NCBI RefSeq assembly: GCF_024195285.1
Contig: NZ_JALHBS010000074.1
Span: forward strand, 1 to 37,684
Origin: Aurantimonas marianensis
GTDB lineage: Bacteria; Pseudomonadota; Alphaproteobacteria; Rhizobiales; Rhizobiaceae
Direction of reading: 5' to 3'
DNA length: 37,684 bases
The number at the start of each line of letters is the position of its first letter. Within the stretch, counting starts at the first letter, position 1. The notes under the pieces were generated by a model, which did no database searches, was not told the DNA's origin, and was given only the letters and a program-made list of their open reading frames with translations. Shown here piece by piece: positions 16,077 to 25,100 of this stretch. A program made the translations under genes and the position numbers.

Positions 16077-16940
16077 TCAGGCCGCCGATCCGCCGCCGAT
16101 GGTTTCATTTTCGACCTGGTCGATCGTGGGACGGTCATATGCGGAGATCGTCTTGCGTCCATATTCGAGCGCCACCTGCGGCATCGCGCCATTCATATAC
16201 GCGATGAGGGTCGATTTCACGATAGTGAACATCCGGCACTTCTTGTCGCGCACCCCCTTCACCTTGGTGGCGATCGGGCCGACGATGCCGTAGGAAAAGA
16301 AGATGCCCGCGAAGGTCCCCACAAGGGCCGCCCCGATCAGGCCGCCAAGAATCTCGGGAGACTGGTCCAGGGCGCCCATGGCCTTGATCACGCCGAGCAC
16401 GGCCGCGACGATGCCGAGAGCGGGAAGCCCGTCAGCCATGTCCTGGAGGGCGTGCTTGGGCTTCAATTGATCGTACGCGATCGTCTGGATCTCTTCCTCC
16501 ATGAGCGACTCGATCTCGTGTGGCCGCGCATTGCCGATGATGATCAGCCGACAGTAATCGCAAATGAAGCTGGTCATGGCGTCGTCTTTGAGAACGTCCG
16601 GATACGCCTGAAAGATCGTCGATTCCTTGGGGTCGTCGATATGCGCTTCGACCTCGCTACGCGATTTCGACCGCATCTCACGCATCAGCTGATGCAACAG
16701 CCCTAGAACGTTCAGATAGTCACTCGACTTCGGAACCTTGTTCTTGAAAGCCTCCATGACCGCCTTGCCGGTATCCTTCACCACCTTGGTCGGATTGGCA
16801 ACAAGGAAGGTCCCGATCGATGAGCCCAGAATGATCACGTATTCGAACGGCTGGACCAGGACCATCAATTTCCCGCCCATCGCGACGAAGCCACCGAACA
16901 GGGCTCCAAACGTCACGACCAGCCCAAGCAGAATACCCAT
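16077..16940 (-). CDS. motA: Flagellar stator protein MotA
   Basis: Proton-driven stator subunit in the inner membrane, 287 residues, first gene of the minus-strand switch operon. Four membrane helices are visible (about 1-22, 32-50, 172-192, 204-226). The conserved proline regions are present as [20 protein letters not shown] and [20 protein letters not shown]. The large cytoplasmic loop (about 52-170) holds the charged face that contacts FliG. A GGGGG ribosome site lies about 6 nt before the ATG. The motB partner is not adjacent, as is usual in rhizobia. A 176-nt intergenic region separates it from the divergent DUF1217-flgF-fliI operon. Confidence 0.96.
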   Translation of the reverse strand: MGILLGLVVTFGALFGGFVAMGGKLMVLVQPFEYVIILGSSIGTFLVANPTKVVKDTGKAVMEAFKNKVPKSSDYLNVLGLLHQLMREMRSKSRSEVEAHIDDPKESTIFQAYPDVLKDDAMTSFICDYCRLIIIGNARPHEIESLMEEEIQTIAYDQLKPKHALQDMADGLPALGIVAAVLGVIKAMGALDQSPEILGGLIGAALVGTFAGIFFSYGIVGPIATKVKGVRDKKCRMFTIVKSTLIAYMNGAMPQVALEYGRKTISAYDRPTIDQVENETIGGGSAA

Positions 16941-17116
16941 GCGGGCCCCCGATTTCCCAATTTTCGAGTTTCACCGGTAGGTAGCCCCGCTTGTGCGAGC
17001 CTTGCCGAAGCGTCGGCTCTGGCGGGAAAAGCCGTTCGGTCGTGCGGAACAGGCTGGCGCAAGCAAGCTGCCCGATTTTCGCACCACTTGAAATAAGTCT
17101 ACCGGAAGGCGCCGCC

Positions 17117-17899
17117 ATGCTGGGTGCAACGACCAGTTTCGATCTCATACGTCGCGACCTTCCGGCCGCTCTCGACCGAACGGCAAAACAGCCGACGGTC
17201 GAACGCGCGAGCGAACGCTATCTGGAGGCGCTGTCCTCGATCAAGACGGTCGAGGACTTCCTCTCCAACGATCGGGTCTACAACTTCGCCATGAAGGCCT
17301 TCGGGCTGGAGGATATGACCTATGCCAAGGCGTTCATGCGCAAGGTCCTGGTCGAAGGCATCGACGACAAGGAGAGCTTTGCCAACAAGCTGAGCGACAA
17401 TCGCTACAAGGAATTCGCCGAAACCTTCAATTTCGCGCGTTACGGCAAGACGACGATGGCTTTCGAGCGAACACAGCAGGTCGTCGTCGACAAATATATC
17501 CGCCAGACGCTGGAGGAGGACACCGGCGCCGAGAGCGAGGGCGCGCGGCTTGCCCTGTATTTCGAACGCGCCGCACCCTCGATCACCAGCACCTTTTCGA
17601 TCCTGGCCGACACTGCTTTGATGAAGGTCGTCCAGGTCGCCTTCGGCATCCCGACCGAGATCGGCGCGCTGGATATCGACAAGCAGGCGGCTTTCTACGA
17701 ACAGCGGTTGGACATCGAGGATCTGAAGGATCCGGAGAAGCTGCAAAAGCTGCTGACGCGCTTCACGGCGATGTACGACACGACGGAAACGTCGGCACAG
17801 GTCACCAGCCCGGCCCTTTCGCTATTCGGCCCGTCGAGCGCCGGGATCGACGGCAATTTGCTGCTCTCGCTCCAGTCCTACCGAAGCGGAGGTTTCTGA
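17117..17899 (+). CDS. DUF1217 family flagellar-locus protein
   Basis: A 260-residue protein of the DUF1217 type, found in rhizobial flagellar clusters beside flgF. The ATG at 17117, behind a GGAAG ribosome site, gives MLGATTSFDLIRRDLPAALD. The frame is open further upstream but the extra sequence looks non-coding. It is mainly helical, with FLSNDRVYNFAMKAFGLEDM and FEETRYK-like repeats such as FANKLSDNRYKEFAETFNFA, the kind of sequence seen twice in this family. No signal peptide or membrane helix. It ends 2 nt before flgF and heads the operon. The biochemical role is not established; a flagellar assembly role is inferred from position. Confidence 0.82.
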   Translation: MLGATTSFDLIRRDLPAALDRTAKQPTVERASERYLEALSSIKTVEDFLSNDRVYNFAMKAFGLEDMTYAKAFMRKVLVEGIDDKESFANKLSDNRYKEFAETFNFARYGKTTMAFERTQQVVVDKYIRQTLEEDTGAESEGARLALYFERAAPSITSTFSILADTALMKVVQVAFGIPTEIGALDIDKQAAFYEQRLDIEDLKDPEKLQKLLTRFTAMYDTTETSAQVTSPALSLFGPSSAGIDGNLLLSLQSYRSGGF

Positions 17900-17901
17900 C
17901 C

Positions 17902-18627
17902 TTGCAGACCGCACTCCCCGTCGCCTTGTCCGCGCAACTCGCCCTCGAGAAGCGGCTGGACACCATCGCCCACAACGTCGCCAACGCCCGAACCGCCGGC
18001 TTTCGAGCCGAAGAGGTCAAATTCGAGGCACTGATTTCCCGGGCCGGCTCAGACCCGGTGGCCTTCGCCTCCGAGGGCACGACGTATCTTTCGACCCGGG
18101 CGGGCGAAATGACCCAGACCGGAAACACGCTCGACATGGCGGTATCCGGCGATGCGTTTTTCGCCATCCAGGGTCCCAACGGTCCAGTCTACACACGCGA
18201 CGGCCGGATGCGGATCAATGCAGAAGGCGCGGTGGAGACGATCAACGGCTATCCGATTCTCGATGTCGGCGGCGCGACGCTGCAAGTCGATCCCAACGCC
18301 GGGCCGATCGCGATCGCCCGCGATGGCATGATCACACAGAACGGCGCCCAGATCGGCGCGGTCGGGCTGTTCGCCATGCCGCCGGGAGCCAATCTGACCC
18401 GTTTCGAGAACTCCGGCGTCATTCCGGATCGGGCGGCGGTTCCCATCCTCGACTTCGGCGACGTCGGCGTCATGCAAGGCTTCGTCGAAGGCTCCAATGT
18501 CAATCCGGTTCTGGAGATCAGTCGTCTCATCGCCCTGCAGCGCGCTTTCGAAAGTGCCTCCAATCTCGTCCAGACCTCCGAGCGCACGCTCGACGATGCG
18601 GTCAAGAACTTGGGTAACATGTCGTGA
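17902..18627 (+). CDS. flgF: Flagellar proximal rod protein FlgF
   Basis: Proximal rod subunit, 241 residues. Translation starts at a TTG (17902) with a good GGAGG at 17888-17892, overlapping the end of the DUF1217 gene. No ATG fits. Signatures are LEKRLDTIAHNVANARTAGF at the N-terminus, DMAVSGDAFFAIQGPNGPVY in the middle, and NPVLEISRLIALQRAFESAS near the C-terminus. The length and the TIAHNVAN variant favour FlgF over FlgG, and a separate FlgG is at 9300-10088. The stop overlaps the GTG start of fliI (GTGA). Confidence 0.94.
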   Translation: MQTALPVALSAQLALEKRLDTIAHNVANARTAGFRAEEVKFEALISRAGSDPVAFASEGTTYLSTRAGEMTQTGNTLDMAVSGDAFFAIQGPNGPVYTRDGRMRINAEGAVETINGYPILDVGGATLQVDPNAGPIAIARDGMITQNGAQIGAVGLFAMPPGANLTRFENSGVIPDRAAVPILDFGDVGVMQGFVEGSNVNPVLEISRLIALQRAFESASNLVQTSERTLDDAVKNLGNMS

Positions 18628-19973
18628 CGGCACTCGCGGAAAGCAGCTACAAGATCCCGCCGCTCGAAGAGGAGCGCCTGGCGATCTCGGGCCACATCGT
18701 CGACGTGTCGCCCCAGGCCTTCAAGGTCGCGGGTCTGTCGCCCTTCGTGCGGCTCGGTGACTGCGTGGCCTGCCCCGGCCCGAACGGCGAGGAAATCGGC
18801 GAAGTGGTCCGCATCGAGGCGGACAGCCTGACGATCAAACCCTTCGGCAACCGGTTCAGCCGCGGGGTCAAGGCGCCGGCAAGGCGGATCGGTCCGCTCA
18901 CGGTCGCACCTTCCGAGCGCTGGAAGGGGCGGGTCGTGAACGCGTTCGGCATGCCGTGCGACGGGGCTGGCCCGCTAGCCGCCGGCGACGAGGATCGCCT
19001 GGCCGATGCCGCGCCCCCGCCGGCTCTGCGGCGAGGCCGTGTCGGCGGTTCTGTGCCGACGGGCGTGCATGCGCTCGATATCTTTACGCCGCTGGTCAAA
19101 GGGCAGCGTATCGGTATCTTCGCCGGCTCCGGCGTCGGCAAGTCGACGCTCATGGGCATGCTGGCGCGCGCGCAAGGCTTCGACACCGTGGTCGTCGCGC
19201 TCGTCGGCGAGCGCGGCCGCGAAGTCCGCGAATTTCTCGAAGAGACGATGGGCGGCGACCTGCAAAAGCTCGTCACTGTCGTGGCGACGGGAGATGAAAG
19301 CCCGATGATGCGGCGGCTCGCGCCCCGCACGGCGACATCGGTTGCCGAGTATTTCCGCGATCGGGGCGAGAATGTCCTGCTCATCGTCGACAGCGTGACC
19401 CGCCTCGCCCATGCGGCACGCGACGTCGCGCTGGCAGCCGGCGAACCGCCCGTCGCGCGCGGCTATCCGCCGAGCGTCTTTTCCGAGTTGCCGCGACTTC
19501 TCGAACGGGCCGGCCCCGGTCTCGAAGGCTCCGGAACAATTACCGGCATTTTCTCCGTGCTGGTCGACGGCGACGACCACAACGACCCGATCGCCGACGC
19601 GATCCGCGGCACGCTCGACGGCCATATCGTCCTCGACAGGGCGATCGCCGAGCAGGGCCGGTTCCCGGCCGTGGACGTGCTGAAGTCGATCTCCCGCCTC
19701 GCCGATCGGGTCTGGGACGAGCAACAGCGCGAGCTCGTAACGCGCCTGCGCAGCATGATCTCGCGATACGAGGACACCCGCGATCTGCGTTTGCTCGGGG
19801 GCTATCAGCGCGGCAATGACGAGACCCTGGATCAGGCCGTCGACCTCGGTCCGCATGTCTACGACTATATGGTCCAGCACCCCGGGGCCATCACGACCGG
19901 AGAGCCCTTCGCCGAGCTCAGCGCACGATTGAAGAAAAGCTTCGCCGCGGCGCGGGGGCCTGCCAAGGCGTGA
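18624..19973 (+). CDS. fliI: Flagellum-specific export ATPase FliI
   Basis: ATPase that energises and unfolds substrates for flagellar type III export, 449 residues, cytoplasmic face of the export gate. It starts at a GTG overlapping the flgF stop. The Walker A motif GSGVGKST lies at about residues 168-175, ERGREVREFLEE follows, and the Walker B segment is LLIVDSVTRLAHAARDV at about 250-266. LVDGDDHNDPIADAIRGTLD and HIVLDRAIAEQGRFPAVDVL are typical of FliI and of F-type beta-like export ATPases. It is the last gene of the operon. No fliH or fliJ follows; the next gene is an unrelated efflux regulator, whose first operator begins 1 nt after the fliI stop. Confidence 0.97.
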   Translation: MTALAESSYKIPPLEEERLAISGHIVDVSPQAFKVAGLSPFVRLGDCVACPGPNGEEIGEVVRIEADSLTIKPFGNRFSRGVKAPARRIGPLTVAPSERWKGRVVNAFGMPCDGAGPLAAGDEDRLADAAPPPALRRGRVGGSVPTGVHALDIFTPLVKGQRIGIFAGSGVGKSTLMGMLARAQGFDTVVVALVGERGREVREFLEETMGGDLQKLVTVVATGDESPMMRRLAPRTATSVAEYFRDRGENVLLIVDSVTRLAHAARDVALAAGEPPVARGYPPSVFSELPRLLERAGPGLEGSGTITGIFSVLVDGDDHNDPIADAIRGTLDGHIVLDRAIAEQGRFPAVDVLKSISRLADRVWDEQQRELVTRLRSMISRYEDTRDLRLLGGYQRGNDETLDQAVDLGPHVYDYMVQHPGAITTGEPFAELSARLKKSFAAARGPAKA

Positions 19974-19974
19974 C

Positions 19975-19992
19975 GTTCAGCCGCAACTGAAC
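19975..19992 (+). promoter_or_regulatory. Imperfect 18-bp palindrome, probable operator 1 of the efflux operon
   Basis: GTTCAG-CCGCAA-CTGAAC, with six outer bases symmetric on each side. It begins 1 nt after the fliI stop and shares its arms with the perfect palindrome at 20003-20020, centre to centre 28 bp. Binding by the adjacent MarR/GbsR-type regulator is inferred. Confidence 0.6.
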
Positions 19993-20002
19993 AATTTTTC
20001 CC

Positions 20003-20020
20003 GTTCAGTCTTGACTGAAC
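20003..20020 (+). promoter_or_regulatory. Perfect 18-bp palindrome, probable operator 2 overlapping the efflux promoter
   Basis: GTTCAGTC-TT-GACTGAAC is a perfect 8-2-8 inverted repeat. It contains TTGACT (20011-20016), which is followed after 17 nt by TATTTG (20034-20039), a plausible sigma-70 promoter. A repressor bound here would cover the -35 element. That fits autoregulation by the MarR/GbsR-type gene that follows. Confidence 0.7.
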
Positions 20021-20045
20021 AGGTAGGCGTTCGTATTTGCCGCCG

Positions 20046-20558
20046 ATGAATATCGCTGTCGATCAAGATCTGGTCCGCCCCTGCCCCGAGGACCTCTGCC
20101 GCGCCCGCTTCATCGACCGGATGGGCGACCATCTGGAAGCGGAGGGGATGCCGCGCATCGCCGGCCGGCTGTTCGGCCTGATGATCCTGGAACCGGGAGT
20201 GGTCAGCTTCAGTGACCTTGCGGCGCGGCTTTGCGTCAGCCGGGCGTCGATCTCGACCAATGCCCGCCTGCTCGAGAGCAAGGGATTGATCGTCAAGGTT
20301 CAGGTCGAAGGTGAGCGGCAGGATTTCTTCCGTCTCGCCGACAGGCCTTATGTCAACATGATTCGCGGCGTGGCTCACCGGATGGAAGAGACGCAAGCCA
20401 GCATCGTCGCGGCGGAAACCGACCTGCCACCCGACGCGATTGCCGAGCGTCAGCGGCTCGAGCAGGCCCGCGAGTTCTTCGAAACTGCCGTCGCCTCGCT
20501 CAACGATCTCGCGGCCAAGCTGTGCCGGCTCGATGAAGAAGGGCGGGGCAAGCAATGA
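20046..20558 (+). CDS. MarR/GbsR-type transcriptional regulator of the RND operon
   Basis: DNA-binding regulator, 170 residues from the ATG at 20046. The winged helix-turn-helix spans about residues 45-110, with VVSFSDLAARLCVSRASIST as the helix-turn-helix and SKGLIVKVQVEGERQDFF as the wing. A helical C-terminal dimerisation region follows. The start is not settled: an AGGTAGG sequence is well spaced for a TTG at 20037 (adds MPP). The -10-like TATTTG at 20034-20039 would instead place the transcript start close to the ATG at 20046, giving a leaderless mRNA. The stop overlaps the adaptor start (ATGA). It probably represses the operon through the two palindromes upstream. The effector is unknown. 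Confidence 0.85.
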   Translation: MNIAVDQDLVRPCPEDLCRARFIDRMGDHLEAEGMPRIAGRLFGLMILEPGVVSFSDLAARLCVSRASISTNARLLESKGLIVKVQVEGERQDFFRLADRPYVNMIRGVAHRMEETQASIVAAETDLPPDAIAERQRLEQAREFFETAVASLNDLAAKLCRLDEEGRGKQ

Positions 20559-22117
20559 ATATGCACGAGAATACAGGGCCCTCCCCGGTTGCGGAATCCG
20601 CACCGGCGCCGAAGGAGCGCAAGTCACGCGCCGGCTGGCTGGCGGCGCTGTTCGTCCTGGCCCTCGTCGCCTGGATGGGCTCGGGCTATTATTATCCCGA
20701 CCAGAATCAGGCTGTCGAAGCGACGAAATCCAAGACCCGCGAGCCCTTTACGGTCGAGGCATTCGCTTCCCGCGCCGAGCCGGTGGTGGAGTTCGTCGCG
20801 GCGGAGGGCCAGGTTCTGCCTGACCGCACGACGCCGGTTCGCGCCAAGGTGGGCGGAACGGTCGAGACCATTGCGGTCAAGAAGGGCGACTTTCTCGAGG
20901 AAGGCGCGCTGATCGCCAAGATCGCCCTCGCCGACCGCGAGGCGCAACGCATGCAGGCCGAGGCCGAGCTTGCCCGCCGCCAGGGCGAGTTCGATCGCGT
21001 GTCGGGACTGGCCGAGCGCGGCTATGCGACGGCGGCCCAGGTCGAGGAGGCGCAGGCCGAACTGGCGAAAGCTGAGGCGTCGTTGGCGGTGATCGCACAG
21101 ACCACCGGCGACACGGAGATTCGCGCGCCGATCACCGGCACGCTCGACCGGTTCGATCTGGATCTCGGCGAGTTCGTTGCCGCGAGCGCCGAGGTCGGCG
21201 TCCAGATCGACAATGATCCGCTGACCGTCGATGTCGAGATCGCCCAGCAAAACGTCGCCCGCGTGCGCACCGGCCAGCCGGCCTCGGTGACCTTCATCAC
21301 CGGGGAAACCCGGCAGGGCACCGTCCGCTACATCGCCGCGAATGCCAGTTCCGCCACTCGGACCTTCCCGGTCGAGATCACCGTGTCCAATCCCGACCGC
21401 GACATCCCTGCCGGCATCTCGGCGCAGGTGCGTATTCCCGTCGGCGAGGTTCCCGCGCATTTCCTGTCCGCGGCCGTTCTGGCACTCGGGTCGGACGGCA
21501 CGCTCGGCGTCAAGGCTGTCGATGCCGAGAACAAGGTCACCTTCCATCCGATCGAGCTGGTCAGGGCGGAAACGACCGGGCTTTGGGTCGCCGGACTTCC
21601 CGAGTCTTTGCGGATCATTACGGTCGGCCAGGGTTTTGTGTCCGAAGGCGAAGACGTCCGCGTGATCGAGGCTAAACCCGATGACGCGCGTCGTGAGCCG
21701 TCGAATCCGGCCATCACGCCGCCCGAGGCCGAGCCCATGGCCGTTGGCGACGGCATGCTGGACAATGAGCCGACCGCCGGGGCACCGAAGACAAGTCCCG
21801 CGAGAACGACTGGAAGCGTTCGCGCATCCGCCTCTCCATTGACGAGCAAAACGGTGGAGACCGCGGCGCTGACCGAGTCGTCCGATTCGAACAGCCCGAG
21901 AGCCAGGAGCCTCGGCGAGGAACCTTCAATCCAGCTCTTGCAACAGCGACTTCGCGCCTTGGGCTACGAACCGGGACCGATCGACGGCCTGCTGGGGGAC
22001 TCGACGCGCGAGGCAATCAAGAAGTTCCAGCGCGACAATGGTCTCGCCGTCACCGGCGAGGTCACTGCGAAGCTGGCGAGCGCCCTGTTTGCGACGGCGA
22101 CCGCAGGGGCGCGCTGA
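20555..22117 (+). CDS. RND efflux periplasmic adaptor with C-terminal peptidoglycan-binding domain
   Basis: Membrane-fusion protein linking an RND pump to an outer-membrane channel, 520 residues. A membrane anchor lies at about 29-46. The lipoyl/hairpin core follows: VRAKVGGTVETIAVKKGDFL, a coiled coil with EEAQAELAKAEASLAVIAQT, ITGTLDRFDLDLGEFVAASA, then the beta-barrel domain with GQPASVTFITGETRQGTVRY. From about 375 to 450 the sequence is a Pro/Ser/Thr-rich linker. From about 456 to 511 there is a clear PG_binding_1 domain: IQLLQQRLRALGYEPGPIDG followed by LLGDSTREAIKKFQRDNGLA. Adaptors normally end near 370-400 residues, so this extension is unusual. It overlaps the regulator by 4 nt and the pump gene by 1 nt. 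Confidence 0.9.
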   Translation: MNMHENTGPSPVAESAPAPKERKSRAGWLAALFVLALVAWMGSGYYYPDQNQAVEATKSKTREPFTVEAFASRAEPVVEFVAAEGQVLPDRTTPVRAKVGGTVETIAVKKGDFLEEGALIAKIALADREAQRMQAEAELARRQGEFDRVSGLAERGYATAAQVEEAQAELAKAEASLAVIAQTTGDTEIRAPITGTLDRFDLDLGEFVAASAEVGVQIDNDPLTVDVEIAQQNVARVRTGQPASVTFITGETRQGTVRYIAANASSATRTFPVEITVSNPDRDIPAGISAQVRIPVGEVPAHFLSAAVLALGSDGTLGVKAVDAENKVTFHPIELVRAETTGLWVAGLPESLRIITVGQGFVSEGEDVRVIEAKPDDARREPSNPAITPPEAEPMAVGDGMLDNEPTAGAPKTSPARTTGSVRASASPLTSKTVETAALTESSDSNSPRARSLGEEPSIQLLQQRLRALGYEPGPIDGLLGDSTREAIKKFQRDNGLAVTGEVTAKLASALFATATAGAR

Positions 22118-25100
22118 TGAACGCCCTGATCGAAGCGGGTTTCGACCGTTCGCGCACCGTTCTGCTCATCCTCGCGCTGATCCTCGTCGCCGGCGTTATC
22201 GGCTACCAAGCCATCCCGAAGGAATCCTCCCCCGACATTCCGATTCCGGTGATGTACGTGACGGCAACGCTGGAAGGCATCTCGCCGGAGGACAGCGAGC
22301 GGCTTCTGGTCAGGCCCCTGGAGACCGAGCTGTCGTCGCTGTCAGGCCTCGACGAAATGGAATCCCACGCCGCGGAAGGCTACGCTTCCGTGCAGCTGAA
22401 ATTCGAGGCGGGCTTCGACGCGGACGAAGCCCTGACCGACGTCAAGGACGCCGTCGACCGAGCCAAGCCGAACCTTCCCGCCGAGGTCGATGAGCCGAAG
22501 GTCAATGAGGTCAACACCTCGCTTTTTCCGATTCTGACCGTGGTTCTGTCCGGACCGATCCCCGAGCGTTCGCTGGTCAATATCGCCAACGACCTTAGCG
22601 ACGACCTCGAAGCCCTATCGGGCGTCCTCGAAGTCGATATCGGCGGCGACCGCGACGAGCTGATGGAAGTGCTGATCGAGCCGACCGTCTTCGAGACCTA
22701 CAATCTGTCCTTCGACGAACTGGTCAGCCAGATCAGCCGCAACAACCGCCTGATCGCAGCCGGAGCGCTCGACACCGGCGCCGGCCGGATTGTCCTCAAA
22801 GTGCCGGGCCTGATCGAGGACATTCGCGACGTCCTGGACATGCCGGTGAAGGTCGATGGCTCTACCGTGCTGACCTTCAAGGACGTCGCCATCGCGCGGC
22901 GAACCTTCGAGGATCCCGACGGCTTCGCGCGGATCGACGGCGACCCCTCGCTCGCGCTCGAAATCAAGAAGCGATCCGGGGCCAACATCATCGAGACGGT
23001 CGACGCCGTCCGCGCGGTCGTCGATCGGCACAAGGCGACTTGGCCGGACACGGTCGGCGTCGAGTATCTGCAGGACGAGTCCGAGCAAGTGAAGACGATG
23101 CTCGGCGATCTCGAGAACAATGTCATCTCGGCGATCATCCTCGTCATGATCGTGATCGTCGCGACGCTGGGCCTTCGCAGCTCCATTCTCGTAGGGCTGT
23201 CGATTCCCGGCTCGTTCCTTGCCGGGATCACGATCCTGTGGGCGTTCGGCTTCACGATGAATATCGTCGTCCTGTTTTCGCTGATCCTGGTTGTCGGCAT
23301 GCTCGTCGATGGCGCGATCGTGACGACGGAACTCGCCGACCGCAGGCTTCTGGAAGGCGCTACGTCGCGCGATGCCTATCGACAGGCAGCGCAACGGATG
23401 GCCTGGCCGATCATCGCCTCGACCGCGACAACCCTCGTCGTCTTCGCGCCGCTCCTGTTTTGGCCGGGCCTTGTCGGCGAGTTCATGAAGTTCCTTCCGC
23501 TCACCGTGCTGATCACGCTGACGGCCTCGCTGTTCATGGCGCTCGTGTTCATCCCGGTTCTTGGCGGTCTGATCGGCAAGGCACAACCGATGCCGGCAAA
23601 GCAGCGGCGCCAATTGGAGGCGGCGGAGAACGGCGACCTGTCGCTCATCGGCGGGCTCACGGGCGTCTATCTGCGCGTCCTGCGGAGCGCTGTCAAAGGT
23701 CCGTTCGCCACTTTGGTCATCGCCTTGTCGCTGCTTGTCGGCGCGATTTACGGCTTTTCCCAATACGGCAAGGGCGTCGAATTCTTCCCCTCCATCGAGC
23801 CGGAATTCGCCCAGGTCCAGATCCGCGCCCGGGACAATTTCTCGATCTTCGAAAAGGACGCGCTCGTGCGTCGGGTCGAGGAGCGCCTGCTCGGCATGGA
23901 CGAGGTCGAGACCGTCTATGCCCGCACACTTGGCGAAAGCGGCTCGCGTCAGCTCGGGGCCGACGTCATCGGCACCATACAGCTCGAACTGGATGAATGG
24001 GACACCCGGCGCAAGGCGGTGCTGATCTTCGACGACATTCGAGCGCGCGTGGCCGACATTCCCGGCATCACCATCCAGGTTCAGCAGGAGCAGAACGGGC
24101 CGGCCAGCGGCAAGCCGATCAACGTCAAGCTGCGCGGATCCGATCTGAATTCCCTGGCCGATGGCGTCGTCACGCTCAGGGGCCTGATGGAGGACATCGG
24201 CGGATTCGAGAATGTCACCGATACGCGTTCGCCGCCCGGCGTCGAATGGCAGTTGCAGGTGAACCGCGAGGAAGCCGCGCGCTACGGCGCCGACGTGTCG
24301 CTGCTCGGCCAGGCCGTGCGGCTTCTGACCGCCGGCATCGAGGTCTCGGACTATCGGCCAGACGATGCGGGCGGTGATGGCGAAGTGCCGATCCGCGTCC
24401 GCTTTCCGGCCGGCGACCGAACCCTGGAACGGCTGGAGGGGCTGCGTATTCCAACGGCGCGCGGCCTGGTTCCAATCCGCAATTTCGTCTCCTTCCAGCC
24501 GGCGCCGAAGGTCGGCACGATCATCCGGATCGACCAACGCCGCGTCATGGCGGTGGAAGCGGATGTCGCAGAGGGCATTCTCGCCAACGACCAGATCGTC
24601 AAACTGCGCGCCGCGCTCGACAAGGCCGAGCTTCCCGCCCGCGTCGACTACAGTTTCGGCGGCGAGGCCGAAGACCAGGCCGAAGCGGCCACATTCCTCA
24701 CGGGAGCGGCGTCGGCGGCGATCTTCCTGATGTTCGTCGTCCTGGTCACCCAGTTCAACTCGATCTACCAGGCGTTCCTGGTGATGAGCGCGATCGTGTT
24801 CTCGACGGCGGGCGTCTTCTACGGTCTGCTGATCACCGGCCGACCCTTCGGCATCGTCATGGGGGGCATCGGCGTGATCGCGCTCGCCGGCATCGTCGTC
24901 AACAACAACATCGTTCTGATCGACACCTACAACGTCTTGCGCAGATCGGGTCAGCCGCCGCTGGAGGCGATCCTGCGCACCGGTGCGCAACGCCTGCGTC
25001 CCGTTTTCCTGACCTCGATCACGACCGTCCTGGGGCTGGTGCCGATGGTTGTCGGCGCGAATGTCGATTTCATCCGGCGCGAGATCCAGTTCGGCGCCCC

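Noticed and set aside
17008-17070. Possible sigma-54 promoter (TGGCGC...GC) between motA and the DUF1217 gene
   Set aside because: The spacing between the GG and GC elements is off by one base from the required -24/-12 pattern.
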